DNA of 64,000 bases from Alloalcanivorax balearicus MACL04 (GTDB lineage Bacteria; Pseudomonadota; Gammaproteobacteria; Pseudomonadales; Alcanivoracaceae): the NCBI RefSeq assembly GCF_025532145.1, contig NZ_ARXS01000006.1, positions 1 through 64,000 on the forward strand, given 5' to 3'. The translations under genes were made by a program, and so were the position numbers. Under the pieces are notes generated by a model. The model was not told the origin of the DNA. It ran no database searches and worked only from the letters and a program-made list of their open reading frames with translations. Each line of letters begins with the position of its first letter. Within the stretch, counting starts at the first letter, position 1. Below are positions 32,395 through 44,648 of this stretch, in pieces.

Positions 32395-33846
32395 TCACTG
32401 CTTCCAGAACAGCGGCGTGAACAGCACCAGCAAGGTGAAGATCTCGAGACGGCCGAGCAGCATCAGCAGCGTCATCATCCACTTGGCGGCGGGAGAAATA
32501 TCGGCGAAGCCGCTGGCCACGCCGCCAATCCCCACGCCCAGATTGTTAAGACTGGCGGCAACACAACTGACCGCGGTGGCCAGGTCCAGGCCGGTGACGG
32601 TGAACAGCAGCGTGAAGACCACCGCGATGGTGATGTAAACGCCGACAAAGCCCCACACCGCCTGCAGCACCCGATCATTCACCGTATGGCGGCCGAAGCG
32701 CAGGGCAAAGGCGCCGTTGGGGTAAATCAGCCGCCGCAGTTCGCGAATGCTGTGGTGGAACACCAGAGCCCCGCGCACGCTCTTCATACCGCCACCGGTG
32801 GAACCGGCGCTGGCGCCGAGGAAACTGGTGAACACCAGCAAAAAGGGCACGAAACCGGGCCAGGCGGCGGCGTTGGTGCTGGTGTAGCCGGTGCCGGTGC
32901 TGAACGAGGCCACCTGGAACGCGGCGTGACGCAGGGTTTCATCAGCGCCCTGGAACACGTTGAAGGCCAGCAGTCCCAGGGTCACCAGCAGAATGTAGAG
33001 GAACACCATGCCGATATAGAACCGGAACTCCGGGTCGCGCACGAAGGTCAGTGGCGAGAGGCCGCGAATGGCGGCGAAATGGAGGGCGAAGTTGGTCCCG
33101 CCGATAATAATGAAAACGGTGGTGATCCAGTCGATGGCGGCACTATCCCAATAGCCCATGGACTGGTCATGGGTGGAGAAGCCGCCGGTGGCCACGGTGC
33201 TGAAGCTATGGGTGACGGCATCGAACAGGGTCATACCGGCCAGCCAGTAGGCCGAAGCGCACGCCACGGTGATGAACAGATACAGGTACCACAGGGCCTT
33301 GGCGGTTTCGGCGATGCGCGGGGTCAGCTTGGCGTCCTTCATCGGCCCCGGAATCTCCGCTTTGTACAGCTGCATGCCCCCGATGCCCAGCATGGGCAGG
33401 ATTGCCACCGCCAGCACGATAACGCCCATGCCGCCAAACCACTGCAGTTGCTGGCGGTAATAGAGAATCGATTTTGGCAACGTATCCAGACCGGAAAGCA
33501 CCGAGGCGCCGGTGGTGGTCAGGCCGGACACGGATTCAAACACCGCGTCGGTGAAACCCACCGGAGTGTCGGCGGAAATCAAAAACGGCAGGCCGCCAAT
33601 CACGCCCAGTACCGACCAGAACAGCGTCACCACCAGGAAGCCGTCACGGGTCTGCAGTTCGGCGCGATGACGGAAGAACGGCAGCCACAGCATCAGGCCG
33701 AGCAGCAACGAGATCACGAAGGAGGCCAGGAACGGCCCTTCGCTGCCGTCCTGGTAGAAGTAGGACACCGCCACCGGCGGCATCATGGTGAAGCTGAACA
33801 CCACTAGCAGCAGGCCGAGCACTTTGGAGATCAGCGCGAAATGCAT
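32395..33846 (-). CDS. trkH: Potassium uptake protein TrkH
   Basis: K+ channel subunit of the Trk system, 483 residues with about 10 transmembrane helices built from four pore-loop repeats. Visible selectivity-filter-like segments are TTTGASVLS, ATGGFSTHD, STGTGYTST and NNLGVGIGGV. It works with cytoplasmic TrkA, encoded just upstream. Start ATG 33846 matches TrkH; the longer frame from 33918 reads into the inverted repeat. The gap of 117 nt from trkA is filled by that repeat. Confidence 0.95.
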   Translation of the reverse strand: MHFALISKVLGLLLVVFSFTMMPPVAVSYFYQDGSEGPFLASFVISLLLGLMLWLPFFRHRAELQTRDGFLVVTLFWSVLGVIGGLPFLISADTPVGFTDAVFESVSGLTTTGASVLSGLDTLPKSILYYRQQLQWFGGMGVIVLAVAILPMLGIGGMQLYKAEIPGPMKDAKLTPRIAETAKALWYLYLFITVACASAYWLAGMTLFDAVTHSFSTVATGGFSTHDQSMGYWDSAAIDWITTVFIIIGGTNFALHFAAIRGLSPLTFVRDPEFRFYIGMVFLYILLVTLGLLAFNVFQGADETLRHAAFQVASFSTGTGYTSTNAAAWPGFVPFLLVFTSFLGASAGSTGGGMKSVRGALVFHHSIRELRRLIYPNGAFALRFGRHTVNDRVLQAVWGFVGVYITIAVVFTLLFTVTGLDLATAVSCVAASLNNLGVGIGGVASGFADISPAAKWMMTLLMLLGRLEIFTLLVLFTPLFWKQ

Positions 33847-33860
33847 GCTTTCTTCCTTCG

Positions 33861-33957
33861 CTGACACGCCAGCACGCAACACGCAACACGCAAAAAAACG
33901 TGGGCTGGAAAGTGGCACTTGCGAGCGTGCAAGCGTGTTGGCGTGTCAGCGTGCATG
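33861..33957. repeat. Inverted repeat of ACACGCTTACACGC type, copy 2
   Basis: Left GCTGACACGCCAGCACGC and right GCGTGTTGGCGTGTCAGC pair over about 19 nt with one mismatch, enclosing a run of CACGCAA repeats. It lies between trkA and trkH and is related to the repeat at 26522-26658. Confidence 0.75.
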
Positions 33958-33963
33958 CGTTTC

Positions 33964-35340
33964 CTAGAAGAACGTGAACCCGACCTGGAACAGCTTTTCC
34001 ACATCGCGGATGCGGCGCCGGTCGATCAGGAACAGGATCACGTGATCGTTCGGTTCGATCACCACGTCATCATGGGCGATCAGCACCCGTTCACCGCGTA
34101 CCACGGCGCCGATGGTGGTGCCTTCCGGCAAGTCGATGTCCTCGATGGCGCGGCCCACCACCTTGGAGGATTTGGCGTCACCGTGAGCAATCGCCTCGAT
34201 GGCTTCGGCGGCACCACGGCGCAGCGAATAGACGTTGACCACGTCACCACGGCGTACATGGGTGAGCAGGCTGCCGATGGTGGACTGTTGCGGTGAAATG
34301 GCAATGTCGATGTCATGGCCCTGAACCAGGTCCACGTAGGCGGGGTTGGCGATCAGTGTCATCACCTTGCGCGCGCCCAGGCGTTTGGCCAGTAGCGAGG
34401 CCATGATGTTGGCCTCGTCGTCGTTGGTCAGAGCGCAGAACACATCGGTGTTCTCGATGTTGGCCTTGAGCAATTCGTCGCGATCGGTGGAGAGGCCCTG
34501 CAGCACCACGGTGTGCTCCAGTTTTTCGCCGAGCCAGTCGGCCCGTTGCGGAGAGCGCTCGATGACCTTGACGTTGTAGCGGTGCTGGATGCTTTTCGCC
34601 AGGCGATAACCGATGTTGCCGCCGCCGGCGATGAGAACGCGCTTGTAATTGTGCTCCAGCCGGCGCAGCTCGCTCATTACCGCGCGGATGTCGTTCTTGG
34701 CGGCGATGAAGAACACTTCGTCGTCCGCCTCGATGACCGTGTTGCCTTCCGGAATGATGGGCCGGTTACGGCGGAAAATCGCCGCCACCCGGGTATCCAC
34801 ATTGGGCATGTGCTTGCGCAGTTCACGCAGCTCGTTACCCACCAGCGGACCACCATAATAGGCGCGCACCGCCACCAGTTGCACCCGGCCGCCGGCGAAA
34901 TTCACCACCTGCAGAGCACCGGGATGTTCGATCAGACGCTTGATATAGTCGGTGACCACCTGCTCGGGGCTGATGATCACGTCGATGGGAATGGCGCTCT
35001 CGTTAAACAGCTTGTCGGCGCGGCTGGTGTAATGGGCGGTGCGGATGCGGGCGATCTTGGTGGGGGTGCGGAACAGGCTGTACGCCACCTGGCAGGCGAC
35101 CATGTTGACTTCGTCGGAGTTGGTCACCGCGATCAGCATGTCGGCGTCCTCGGCCCCGGCGTCCTTGAGCACGCTGGGATAGCAGCCCATGCCCTGCACC
35201 GTGCCGATGTCGAGACGGTCCCCCAGTTCCCGCAGGCGCTCGCCGTCGGTATCAATGACGATGATATCGTTGCGTTCGCCGGCGAGGTTCTCCGCCAACG
35301 TGCCACCCACCTGGCCGGCACCCAGAATAATGATCTTCAT
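33964..35340 (-). CDS. trkA: Trk system potassium uptake protein TrkA
   Basis: Cytoplasmic regulatory subunit of the TrkAH potassium importer, 458 residues. It has two TrkA-N (RCK/Rossmann) and two TrkA-C domains: [18 protein letters not shown] (1-20) and [19 protein letters not shown] (about 230), each NAD(H)-binding GxGxxG. Start [10 protein letters not shown] is ATG 35340; the longer reading from 35589 is in the rsmB region and is rejected. Follows rsmB by 13 nt in the well-known def-fmt-rsmB-trkA order. Confidence 0.96.
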   Translation of the reverse strand: MKIIILGAGQVGGTLAENLAGERNDIIVIDTDGERLRELGDRLDIGTVQGMGCYPSVLKDAGAEDADMLIAVTNSDEVNMVACQVAYSLFRTPTKIARIRTAHYTSRADKLFNESAIPIDVIISPEQVVTDYIKRLIEHPGALQVVNFAGGRVQLVAVRAYYGGPLVGNELRELRKHMPNVDTRVAAIFRRNRPIIPEGNTVIEADDEVFFIAAKNDIRAVMSELRRLEHNYKRVLIAGGGNIGYRLAKSIQHRYNVKVIERSPQRADWLGEKLEHTVVLQGLSTDRDELLKANIENTDVFCALTNDDEANIMASLLAKRLGARKVMTLIANPAYVDLVQGHDIDIAISPQQSTIGSLLTHVRRGDVVNVYSLRRGAAEAIEAIAHGDAKSSKVVGRAIEDIDLPEGTTIGAVVRGERVLIAHDDVVIEPNDHVILFLIDRRRIRDVEKLFQVGFTFF

Positions 35341-35353
35341 GATCGTGGTCCGA

Positions 35354-36658
35354 TCACCCCATGGTTTTGCGCAGGCGGGCCAGATAAAAACCGTCCGGCC
35401 CCTGATCCCGCGGCAGCAATTGCCAGCCCCGCGACGCCGGTGACGGATCGCCAATGCCCGGCGTGTCCTCGGTGGCGTCTTCGGTGCGCTCGAGGAACGC
35501 GCTGATTTGCTGATCGTTTTCGGCGCGCAACACCGAGCAGGTGGCGTACACCAGCGTACCCCCGGGGCGCAGAAGCGGCCATAGTGCATCCAGCATGCGC
35601 GCTTGTAAATCCACCAGTGCCGGCAGGTCCTGGCGGCGGCGGTGCCATTTCACATCCGGTTGACGGCGCAGGATGCCGGTAGCCGAGCAGGGGGCGTCCA
35701 GCAGAATGGTGTCAAACGGCTCACCGTCCCACCAGCTTTGCGGTTCGGCGGCGTCACCCTGGAGCACGGTGGCCTCGGCGCCGAGACGCTTGAGCGCCTC
35801 GCGCACCTGACGCAGGCGTGGCTCGGACACGTCCAGTGCCACCAGCCGCGCGCCGGGAAAGGCTTCGGCCAACTGCCCGGTCTTGCCGCCAGGCGCGGCG
35901 CAGGCGTCGAGTACGCGCGCGCCGTCCGGTACCGCCATCAAGGTCACCGGCAGTTGCGCCGCTTCATCCTGCACCGTCAGTTCGCCCTCGGTGAAACCGG
36001 GCAGGGAGGTGACCGGGCGGGGTGGCGACAGATACAGCGCCCAAGGAGAGAGGGCGCCGGCGCGGGCTTCGTCGCCGAATTGTGTCAGCCAATGGTCGCG
36101 GTCGTGGTGCCGCTGATTCACCCGCAGGGTCAGCGGCGGTGGCGTCAGGCTGGCCTCGGCCATGGCGGCGGCCTGATCCGGCCAGTCGCTTTGCCACTGT
36201 TGCCAGAGCCAGTCCGGCAGCGACCAGCGCACCGCGTCGGGGTAGTCGGCGAAGGCGGTGGCGGCGTCAATACGGCTGGCCTTGCGCAACACCGCGTTGG
36301 CCAGGCCGCTGGCCCAGCCCGCTTTCAATTTGCGGCAGAGGTCCGGATAGGCATTGACCACCGCATGATCGGCGCGGTCGCTGAACCACAGTTCGTAAAG
36401 GCCGCACAGGAGCGCCAGACGCACCGGTTGGGCACTGGGTTTGAGCGGCTTGCTCAGCTGTTGATTGAGCCAGTGATTGAGCGGGCGCAGGTAGCGGCAG
36501 ACACCAAAGCAGAGGTCGCGCATCAGGCCGCCGGCGGCGCCGTCCAGGGCTTGGGCGCGCAGCACTTCGCGCAGACTGGCGCCATCGCCACTGCCGGGCA
36601 GCACACGATTGAGGGCGCGTACCGCCACCAGACGGGGGTTGGGGGCGGCCTCAGCCAA
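35354..36658 (-). CDS. rsmB: 16S rRNA (cytosine-5-) methyltransferase RsmB
   Basis: 434-residue enzyme that methylates C967 of 16S rRNA with S-adenosylmethionine. The N-terminal NusB-like RNA-binding domain spans about 1-150 ([33 protein letters not shown]). The SAM domain has [20 protein letters not shown] near 247 and the catalytic Cys in [15 protein letters not shown] near 317, with [15 protein letters not shown] as the partner Cys. Start is TTG at 36658, overlapping the fmt stop by 8 nt. Confidence 0.95.
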   Translation of the reverse strand: MAEAAPNPRLVAVRALNRVLPGSGDGASLREVLRAQALDGAAGGLMRDLCFGVCRYLRPLNHWLNQQLSKPLKPSAQPVRLALLCGLYELWFSDRADHAVVNAYPDLCRKLKAGWASGLANAVLRKASRIDAATAFADYPDAVRWSLPDWLWQQWQSDWPDQAAAMAEASLTPPPLTLRVNQRHHDRDHWLTQFGDEARAGALSPWALYLSPPRPVTSLPGFTEGELTVQDEAAQLPVTLMAVPDGARVLDACAAPGGKTGQLAEAFPGARLVALDVSEPRLRQVREALKRLGAEATVLQGDAAEPQSWWDGEPFDTILLDAPCSATGILRRQPDVKWHRRRQDLPALVDLQARMLDALWPLLRPGGTLVYATCSVLRAENDQQISAFLERTEDATEDTPGIGDPSPASRGWQLLPRDQGPDGFYLARLRKTMG

Positions 36659-37616
36659 GATGACCGCCCCGCGCGAACAGATCCGGGTGGCCGCGCAGTA
36701 CCTCGGCCACGCTCATCGGCTTCTTGCCGGGCAACTGGATACGCTGCAACCGCAATGCGATGTCGCCGCAGGCCACCACTATGCCGTCGGCGTCGGCGGT
36801 GACGATGTCGCCCGGCTCCAGCAGGGTGGTGTCGGCGTCGCACTCCCGCGCTTCCCATACCCGCACGGCCTTGCCATCCAGATCAAACCAGCACACCGGC
36901 CAGGGATTGAACGCGCGGATACGGCAGCTCAGGGCCCGGGCCGGTAGACGGAAGTCCAGGCGGGCTTCTTCCTTGCTCAGCTTGTGGGCGTAGGTGACGC
37001 CATCGTCCGGCTGTGGCTGTGCCCGCTGTAAATGGCCGGGCAGATCCTCCAGCACCGTGACCAGCAGGCGCGCGCCTTGCCCGGCCAGCCGGTCGTGCAG
37101 TTCTCCACCGGTTTCACGCTCGCCGATGTCCAGCGCTTCGGCGAGCAGCATGGGGCCGGTATCGAGGCCGGCGTCCATGCGCATGATGGTGGTGCCGCTT
37201 TGCCGGTCACCGGCCATGATGGCGCGCTGGATCGGCGCCGCGCCACGCCAGCGCGGCAGCAGCGAAGCGTGCACGTTGACGCAGGCCAGCAGGGGGATAT
37301 CCAGCACCGCCTGGGGGATGATCAGGCCGTAGGCGACCACGATCAGCGCGTCCAGCCCGAGATCGCGAAGTTGGGCCTGGATCGCTTCGTCCTTAAGGGT
37401 GGTGGGTTGCAGAACCGGGATGCCGGCGTTTTCCGCCAGTGCTTTGACCGGCCCCGGCTTGACCTTCTTGCCGCGACCGGCGCCACGGTCCGGCTGCGTC
37501 AGCACGGCGACAACGTCGTGAGGGCTGTCCAGCAGCGCCTGCAGGCAGCTCGCGGCGAAGTCCGGCGTGCCGGCGAAGGCCAGCCGTAAGGGAGAAGACT
37601 GTTCGGAATGGGCCAC
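36651..37616 (-). CDS. fmt: Methionyl-tRNA formyltransferase
   Basis: Formylates the initiator Met-tRNA with 10-formyltetrahydrofolate, 321 residues. The N-terminal Rossmann domain begins LRLAFAGTPDFAASCLQALL and contains the catalytic SLLPRWRGAAPIQRAIMAGD. The C-terminal OB-like domain (about 210-321) is present. Located between def (84 nt upstream) and rsmB (overlapping), the standard translation cluster. Confidence 0.96.
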   Translation of the reverse strand: MAHSEQSSPLRLAFAGTPDFAASCLQALLDSPHDVVAVLTQPDRGAGRGKKVKPGPVKALAENAGIPVLQPTTLKDEAIQAQLRDLGLDALIVVAYGLIIPQAVLDIPLLACVNVHASLLPRWRGAAPIQRAIMAGDRQSGTTIMRMDAGLDTGPMLLAEALDIGERETGGELHDRLAGQGARLLVTVLEDLPGHLQRAQPQPDDGVTYAHKLSKEEARLDFRLPARALSCRIRAFNPWPVCWFDLDGKAVRVWEARECDADTTLLEPGDIVTADADGIVVACGDIALRLQRIQLPGKKPMSVAEVLRGHPDLFARGGHLG

Positions 37617-37699
37617 GATGGTGATCCGTCTCCAGGAAACGGGGCGGCGCTGCCGCCCCGGGGGAATGGATGTCAGAGTCTGCTTGCGCTGTCAGGCGC

Positions 37700-38206
37700 T
37701 CAGGCTTGCTGGCGGTGAATCTTCTGCAGTTTCTTCTTGATGCGGTCACGCTTGAGCCGCGATACGTAATCCACGAACAGCTTGCCGTCCAGATGATCGA
37801 TCTCATGCTGGATGCAAGTGGCGAGCAGGCCATCGGCCTCCATCTCAAACGGATTTCCATCCCGGTCCAGGGCCTTGATCATCACCCGCGCCGGCCGCTC
37901 CACCTGTTCGTAGAAACCGGGCACCGACAGGCAGCCCTCCTCATAGGGGGCAAGATCCCCGGTGAGCGGGGTGATCTCCGGGTTGATAAACACCAGCGGT
38001 TGATCCCGCTCCTCGGAGACATCGATCACCAGCAAACGCTGATGCACGTTCACCTGGGTGGCCGCCAGGCCGATGCCGGACGCTTCATACATGGTTTCGA
38101 CCATATCGTCGATCAGTTTGCGAAGCGCGTCATCCACCTGTTCCACCGGTTTTGCTACGGTGCGAAGTCGGGGGTCGGGGAATTCAAGTATTTCCAGTTT
38201 GGCCAT
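37700..38206 (-). CDS. def: Peptide deformylase
   Basis: Metal enzyme of 168 residues that removes the formyl group from nascent proteins. All three motifs are seen: GIGLAATQ (44-51), EEGCLS (89-94, Cys92 ligates the metal) and HEIDH (134-138), the two His as ligands and Glu as base. Divergent from the LysM gene, and the first gene of def-fmt-rsmB-trkA-trkH. A GC-rich hairpin without a T run (37641-37659) lies between it and fmt. Confidence 0.97.
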   Translation of the reverse strand: MAKLEILEFPDPRLRTVAKPVEQVDDALRKLIDDMVETMYEASGIGLAATQVNVHQRLLVIDVSEERDQPLVFINPEITPLTGDLAPYEEGCLSVPGFYEQVERPARVMIKALDRDGNPFEMEADGLLATCIQHEIDHLDGKLFVDYVSRLKRDRIKKKLQKIHRQQA

Positions 38207-38356
38207 TTGGGGTCCCGGCTAGTCTGCTATTGCCAGACTACTTTAGATTTGGTTGCTAACTCTATGATCACGTTGCTAGTATCGAGAATCGGCTCACGCC
38301 GATTTGGGGGATGCATCCACAACGTGGGTGCTCATAATCATAAAAGGAAACCACTG

Positions 38357-39427
38357 ATGATCAAAACGCTCCGGCGCCTGGCGGCGGCGTGCGCGATGCT
38401 GGTGGTGGCCGCCGGCGTTTCCGCCGTAACCCTGCGCGATAATCACCCGGACGTCTACTACGTCAAGAAAGACGATACTCTCTGGGACATCAGCGGGCGT
38501 TTCCTGGAACATCCCTGGCAATGGCCCGAGATCTGGCACGTCAATCCCGCCATCAAGAACCCGCATCTGATTTTCCCCGGTGACGCCATTCGTCTGTCCT
38601 GGGTGGACGGCGAACCGCGGCTGGAACTGGATCGCGCCAGCGGTGAACAGAGCCGGTTGCCCGACGGCACCGTGAAGCTGTCGCCAAGGGTACGGGAAAT
38701 GAGCCGCGAGGACGCCATTCCCGCGATTCCGATGAACGCCATCCAGAGCTATCTCAAGCAGGCGCTGGTATTGGAACGTACGGATATCACCACCGCGCCC
38801 TATGTGCTCGGCGGGCAGGATCGCCGCGTCATCTTTGGCGGCGGCGACACCGTCCACGCCCGTGACCCGGAACAGCGCTGGGAAAATGCCGAGCGGCGCT
38901 ATGGACTGTATCGCGTGGGCGAGGAATACGTGGACCCGGTCACCGATGAAGTGCTGGGCTACGAGGCCCGTCAGGTCGGTCTGGCCTCGGTGGAACGTAT
39001 CGAGGAAGACATGGCAACCCTGCAGGTGTTGCGCTCTTCCGAGGACCTGCGGGTGGATGATCGGCTGTTCCCGCAACCGGATCAACGCGTGCGCGCCTTG
39101 CTGTATCCGCACGCGCCGGATGAAAAAGTGGAAGGCCGTATCATCCGCTTCTTCGACCGGATCAGCAGCGTCGCTCGCAACGACGTGGTGGTGATCAACC
39201 GCGGCACCCGGGAAGGCATGGAGGAAGGCCACGTGCTGGATATCTTCCAGCAGGGCGAGCAGGTCCGGGACCGGCAGCAGGATGAGATGGTGCGCCTGCC
39301 GCGTACCAGGGCCGGGTCCCTGGTGCTGTTCCGGGTGTTCGAGAAAGTCAGCTACGGGCTGATCATGGAGTCCCAACGCCCAGTTTACATGAATGATGTA
39401 GTGGAAAGCCCGGAAGGCAGTTACTAA
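38357..39427 (+). CDS. LysM peptidoglycan-binding domain protein
   Basis: Exported protein of 356 residues. Signal peptide MIKTLRRLAAACAMLVVAAG, then a LysM domain at about 35-85 (YYVKKDDTLWDISGRFLEHPWQWPEIW..IFPGDAIRLSW) that binds peptidoglycan. The remainder is a conserved C-terminal region of unknown structure. Homologs lie divergent from def beside dprA in pseudomonads. The true start is ATG 38357, preceded by AAAGGAAACC; a longer frame begins far upstream but reads through non-coding sequence. Role in the wall is inferred. Confidence 0.9.
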   Translation: MIKTLRRLAAACAMLVVAAGVSAVTLRDNHPDVYYVKKDDTLWDISGRFLEHPWQWPEIWHVNPAIKNPHLIFPGDAIRLSWVDGEPRLELDRASGEQSRLPDGTVKLSPRVREMSREDAIPAIPMNAIQSYLKQALVLERTDITTAPYVLGGQDRRVIFGGGDTVHARDPEQRWENAERRYGLYRVGEEYVDPVTDEVLGYEARQVGLASVERIEEDMATLQVLRSSEDLRVDDRLFPQPDQRVRALLYPHAPDEKVEGRIIRFFDRISSVARNDVVVINRGTREGMEEGHVLDIFQQGEQVRDRQQDEMVRLPRTRAGSLVLFRVFEKVSYGLIMESQRPVYMNDVVESPEGSY

Positions 39428-39431
39428 GCCT

Positions 39432-39502
39432 GCTGTGGGAGCTTGCCTGCAAGCGAATGGGGGTGCGTTCCAGGAATTCGCTTGCAGGCAAGCTCCCACA
39501 GC
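39432..39502. repeat. REP-like palindrome pair, perfect copy
   Basis: Two perfect 27-nt arms (39432-39458 and 39476-39502) built on GCTGTGGGAGCTTGCCTGCA. It sits just past the LysM gene stop, before dprA. Confidence 0.88.
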
Positions 39503-39607
39503 GGCTGTGTGGCTATCTCTATTGGAGTTGTCCGAGCCGCAATCTTTTGGCATTCGGCCTCAGGCCGATTTACAGAGTCCATAACGCGCACAGGGAGGTG
39601 CGTTTTT

Positions 39608-40678
39608 ATGCGAGACCAGCTTGCGCGCCTGGCGTTGGCCAAGGCGTTCGACCCCGCATCCATGCACCTCGGCGAGGCCTTGCGTCGCCGGCCCATCGAC
39701 GAAACCCCTCTGACCCGGTATGCCGAGGCCCTGCCCGGGCGCTTGCCGAATCCGAGCGAACGCCGGAGCTGGCTGACGGCCCCGGAATCCCTCGAGCCGC
39801 AGTGGCGACCGCTGGCCGCTCAGGGCTGGCGCTGGCTGGCCCTGGGGGACGAGGATTATCCGCCGCTGCTGGCGGATCTGCCGGACGCGCCGGGGGTGCT
39901 GGCGGTACTGGGCGAGGTGTCCGCGCTGGCGCGGCCTCAAATCGCCATGGTCGGGGCCCGTGGCGCGTCCGCCGAAGGGGAGGCCAACGCCTATCGTTTC
40001 AGCCGTTGCCTGGCCGCGGCGGGATTCGCCGTCACCAGCGGGCTGGCCCTGGGCGTGGACGGCGCCGCCCACCGTGGCGCCCTGGCTGCCCCCGGGATCA
40101 CCCTGGCGGTGCTGGGGCACGGTCCCGGCGAGCTCTACCCGCCACGCCATCGCCGGCTGGCCGGGGAGATCGTCGCCGCTGGCGGCGCCCTGGTGAGTGA
40201 GTTCGCCCCGGGGCGCCCGCCTTCCCGGCGTTCTTTCCCGCAACGCAACCGCCTCATCAGCGGCCTGAGCCTGGGTGTCGTGGTGGTGGAGGCGGCGCTG
40301 CGCAGTGGCTCCCTGATCACCGCCCGCTGTGCCGCCGAGCAAGGGCGGGAAGTGTTCGCCATCCCCGGTTCCATTCATAACCCGCTCAGCAAAGGCTGCC
40401 ATAAACTGCTGCGGGAAGGGGCCAACTGGCTGGAATGTACCGACGATGTGCTGGCGGCATTCGAGGACTTTCATCGCACCGTGGCGCACAGCCCTTCGCT
40501 TGTTGAAACGCCGCCGCCGTTGCTGCGGTATTTCATCGGCGGTGTGAATACCCTGGACCAGCTTTGCGAGCGCTCCGGTCTGGCGCCGCCGGAGCTGACC
40601 GCGGCGTTGCTGGAACTGGAGCGGGAGGGGTGCATCGAACGGGTCGGTGGCGGCTATGTGAGCCGTCCGCCGGGTTGA
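39608..40678 (+). CDS. dprA: DNA processing protein DprA
   Basis: 356 residues. Protects incoming single-stranded DNA during natural transformation and loads RecA. The Rossmann-like core (about 110-290) contains the conserved GARGASAEGEANAYRFSRCL, SGLALGVDGAAHRGAL and QRNRLISGLSLGVVVVEA. A C-terminal winged-helix part (about 295-350: LDQLCERSGLAPPELTAALLELEREG) is present as in gammaproteobacterial DprA. Start ATG 39608 follows GGGAGGT. Together with PilT/PilU nearby it is consistent with competence. Confidence 0.94.
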   Translation: MRDQLARLALAKAFDPASMHLGEALRRRPIDETPLTRYAEALPGRLPNPSERRSWLTAPESLEPQWRPLAAQGWRWLALGDEDYPPLLADLPDAPGVLAVLGEVSALARPQIAMVGARGASAEGEANAYRFSRCLAAAGFAVTSGLALGVDGAAHRGALAAPGITLAVLGHGPGELYPPRHRRLAGEIVAAGGALVSEFAPGRPPSRRSFPQRNRLISGLSLGVVVVEAALRSGSLITARCAAEQGREVFAIPGSIHNPLSKGCHKLLREGANWLECTDDVLAAFEDFHRTVAHSPSLVETPPPLLRYFIGGVNTLDQLCERSGLAPPELTAALLELEREGCIERVGGGYVSRPPG

Positions 40679-40793
40679 CCCGCCAAGGCTGTCGGGCGGC
40701 GATCCGTCCGGTGCTGGCGGGATGACCGCCACAACGGGTATCCTACGTGCCGACCGGAGAGGCTCTCCCTATTCGTCCTGACGCGCTTTTTAC

Positions 40794-43099
<2,306 letters not shown>

Positions 43100-43103
<4 letters not shown>

Positions 43104-44083
43104 TTCAGGTGCGAAATTGGATCCTTGGTGCCGGCCTTTCCTTCGCTGGCGTCTGTGGTGCGGATACGTTTGGTTTTGCCTGGGATAACGACTTGTTCGT
43201 CGGTTTGGACAAGAACTACACCAATGGCCTGCGCATCAGTTGGGTCGGTGATGGCCATGGCAAGTGCGATGACAACGGCGGGGCAACCTGCGCGGTGGCG
43301 CGGGCTCTGGATCCGCTGCCGGGAGTGTCCGCGGCGGATGAGCGCCATGCGCTCACGGTCAGCCTGGAACAGATCATGGTGACGCCCGACGACATCGAGC
43401 GTTCCACGCCGGACTACACGGATGTGCCCTATGTGGGCTACAGCAATCTGGAACTGGGGCTGTTCAGCTGGGATGCCCGTAACCTGTATGGCTATGGTAT
43501 ACGGGGCGGCGTGGTGGGCCCGGACTCCGGCGCGGAGGAAAGCCAGAAGATCGTTCATAAGGTCACCGGTTCCACCCGGCCAAGGGGCTGGGACAACCAG
43601 CTTGGCCCGGATCTGATCGGCGGGGTCTATTTTTTGCACGCCCATCGCTTCCTCAAGCGGGAATACGACAGCGGTTATCAGTTGGAGCTGGGTGGGGCCT
43701 GGGGCGTTGACGTCAATAATTTCGACGGCAATGCGCAGAGCGGAGGGTTCATCCGTTTCGGCCGCAACCTGCCCGGCAATTTCATTCCGGATTACGCGGG
43801 CATCGGTACCGCCGGGTCTCTGGTGGGGCTGTTCGATAACCCCGGGTTCGGCTGGGAGCTGTTCCTGGGGTCATCCGTGCAGTACAACGGCTATTCCTAC
43901 ATCGAGCGCAAGGGCGGGGACTACAACATCGACAAGGAAGACTGGACCGTCACTCTGATCGGTGGGGCCGGTGTTCGCAATGACCGCTTCAGCTTTACCA
44001 TGACCTTGCAGCACTCCACATCACCGATCCGCGACAGCGACCCGATCAGCTTCGGCAACATGTCGTTCATGTGGGCGATTTAA
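43100..44083 (+). CDS. Lipid A deacylase LpxR family outer-membrane protein
   Basis: 327 residues. Signal peptide (about 1-21, ending GVCGAD) and a beta-barrel core of the DUF2219/LpxR family, which removes the 3'-acyloxyacyl chain from lipid A. The family active-site pattern is visible: [21 protein letters not shown] (Asn/Asp and Tyr-Thr-Asn-Gly), a His in [20 protein letters not shown] and a C-terminal aromatic strand ending SFMWAI. Its ATGA overlap ties it to aroE translation, an unusual pairing. Enzyme activity is inferred. Confidence 0.85.
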
Positions 44084-44603
44084 GGTACTGATCCTTCAGT
44101 TTCACGTAATTCCCCGCCACATAGGGCAGGAACGCCAGCTCCTCCTCGGTGAGGCGGCGCGCCGGTTTGGCCGGGCTGCCCCGGTACAGCCAACCGCTTT
44201 CCAGGCGTTTGCCGGGGCTCACCAGAGTGCCGGCGGCGATCATCACGTCATCTTCCACCACCGCGCCGTCCATGATCATCGCCTGCATACCCACCATGAC
44301 CCGGTTGCCCACGGTGCAACCATGCAGCATGGCCTGGTGGCCAAGAGTGACATCCTCGCCGATGGTCAGCGGAAAGCCGTCCGGGTTGAAACGGGAGGCG
44401 TGGGTAATGTGCAGCACAGCGTTGTCCTGGACGCTGGTGCGGGCGCCAATGCGGATACGATGCATATCGCCGCGGATCACCGCCCCCGGCCAGATTGAAC
44501 AGTCCTCGCCCAGGGCCACGTCACCGATCACGGTGGCGGCGGGATCCACATATACCCGTTCGCCCAGTTGCGGTACCTTGTCTTCGAAGCGACGAATCCC
44601 CAT
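44067..44603 (-). CDS. Gamma carbonic anhydrase family protein
   Basis: 178 residues, left-handed beta-helix of hexapeptide repeats (IGDVALGEDCSIWPGAVIRGDMHRIRIGARTSVQDNAVLHI). Conserved His in HITHAS, TLGHQAMLHGC fit the metal ligands of Cam-like gamma carbonic anhydrases; YrdA/CaiE-like proteins share them but often have weak activity. It has the expected C-terminal helix. Tail-to-tail overlap with lpxR of 17 bp. The long frame from 45545 is the antisense of prlC and rejected; ATG 44603 is correct. Located next to prlC as in Pseudomonas. Confidence 0.92.
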   Translation of the reverse strand: MGIRRFEDKVPQLGERVYVDPAATVIGDVALGEDCSIWPGAVIRGDMHRIRIGARTSVQDNAVLHITHASRFNPDGFPLTIGEDVTLGHQAMLHGCTVGNRVMVGMQAMIMDGAVVEDDVMIAAGTLVSPGKRLESGWLYRGSPAKPARRLTEEELAFLPYVAGNYVKLKDQYLKSPT

Positions 44604-44648
44604 CTCTTTCTCCCAATCAGGTGAATTCCGTTTATAACGAGAGGCCCC

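Noticed and set aside
32344-33807. Plus-strand frame of 487 residues over trkH
   Set aside because: Antisense; histidine- and glutamine-rich with no family signature.
37641-37659. GC-rich hairpin between def and fmt as a terminator
   Set aside because: It lacks a T run and the genes are a conserved operon, so it is more likely a neutral or modulatory hairpin.
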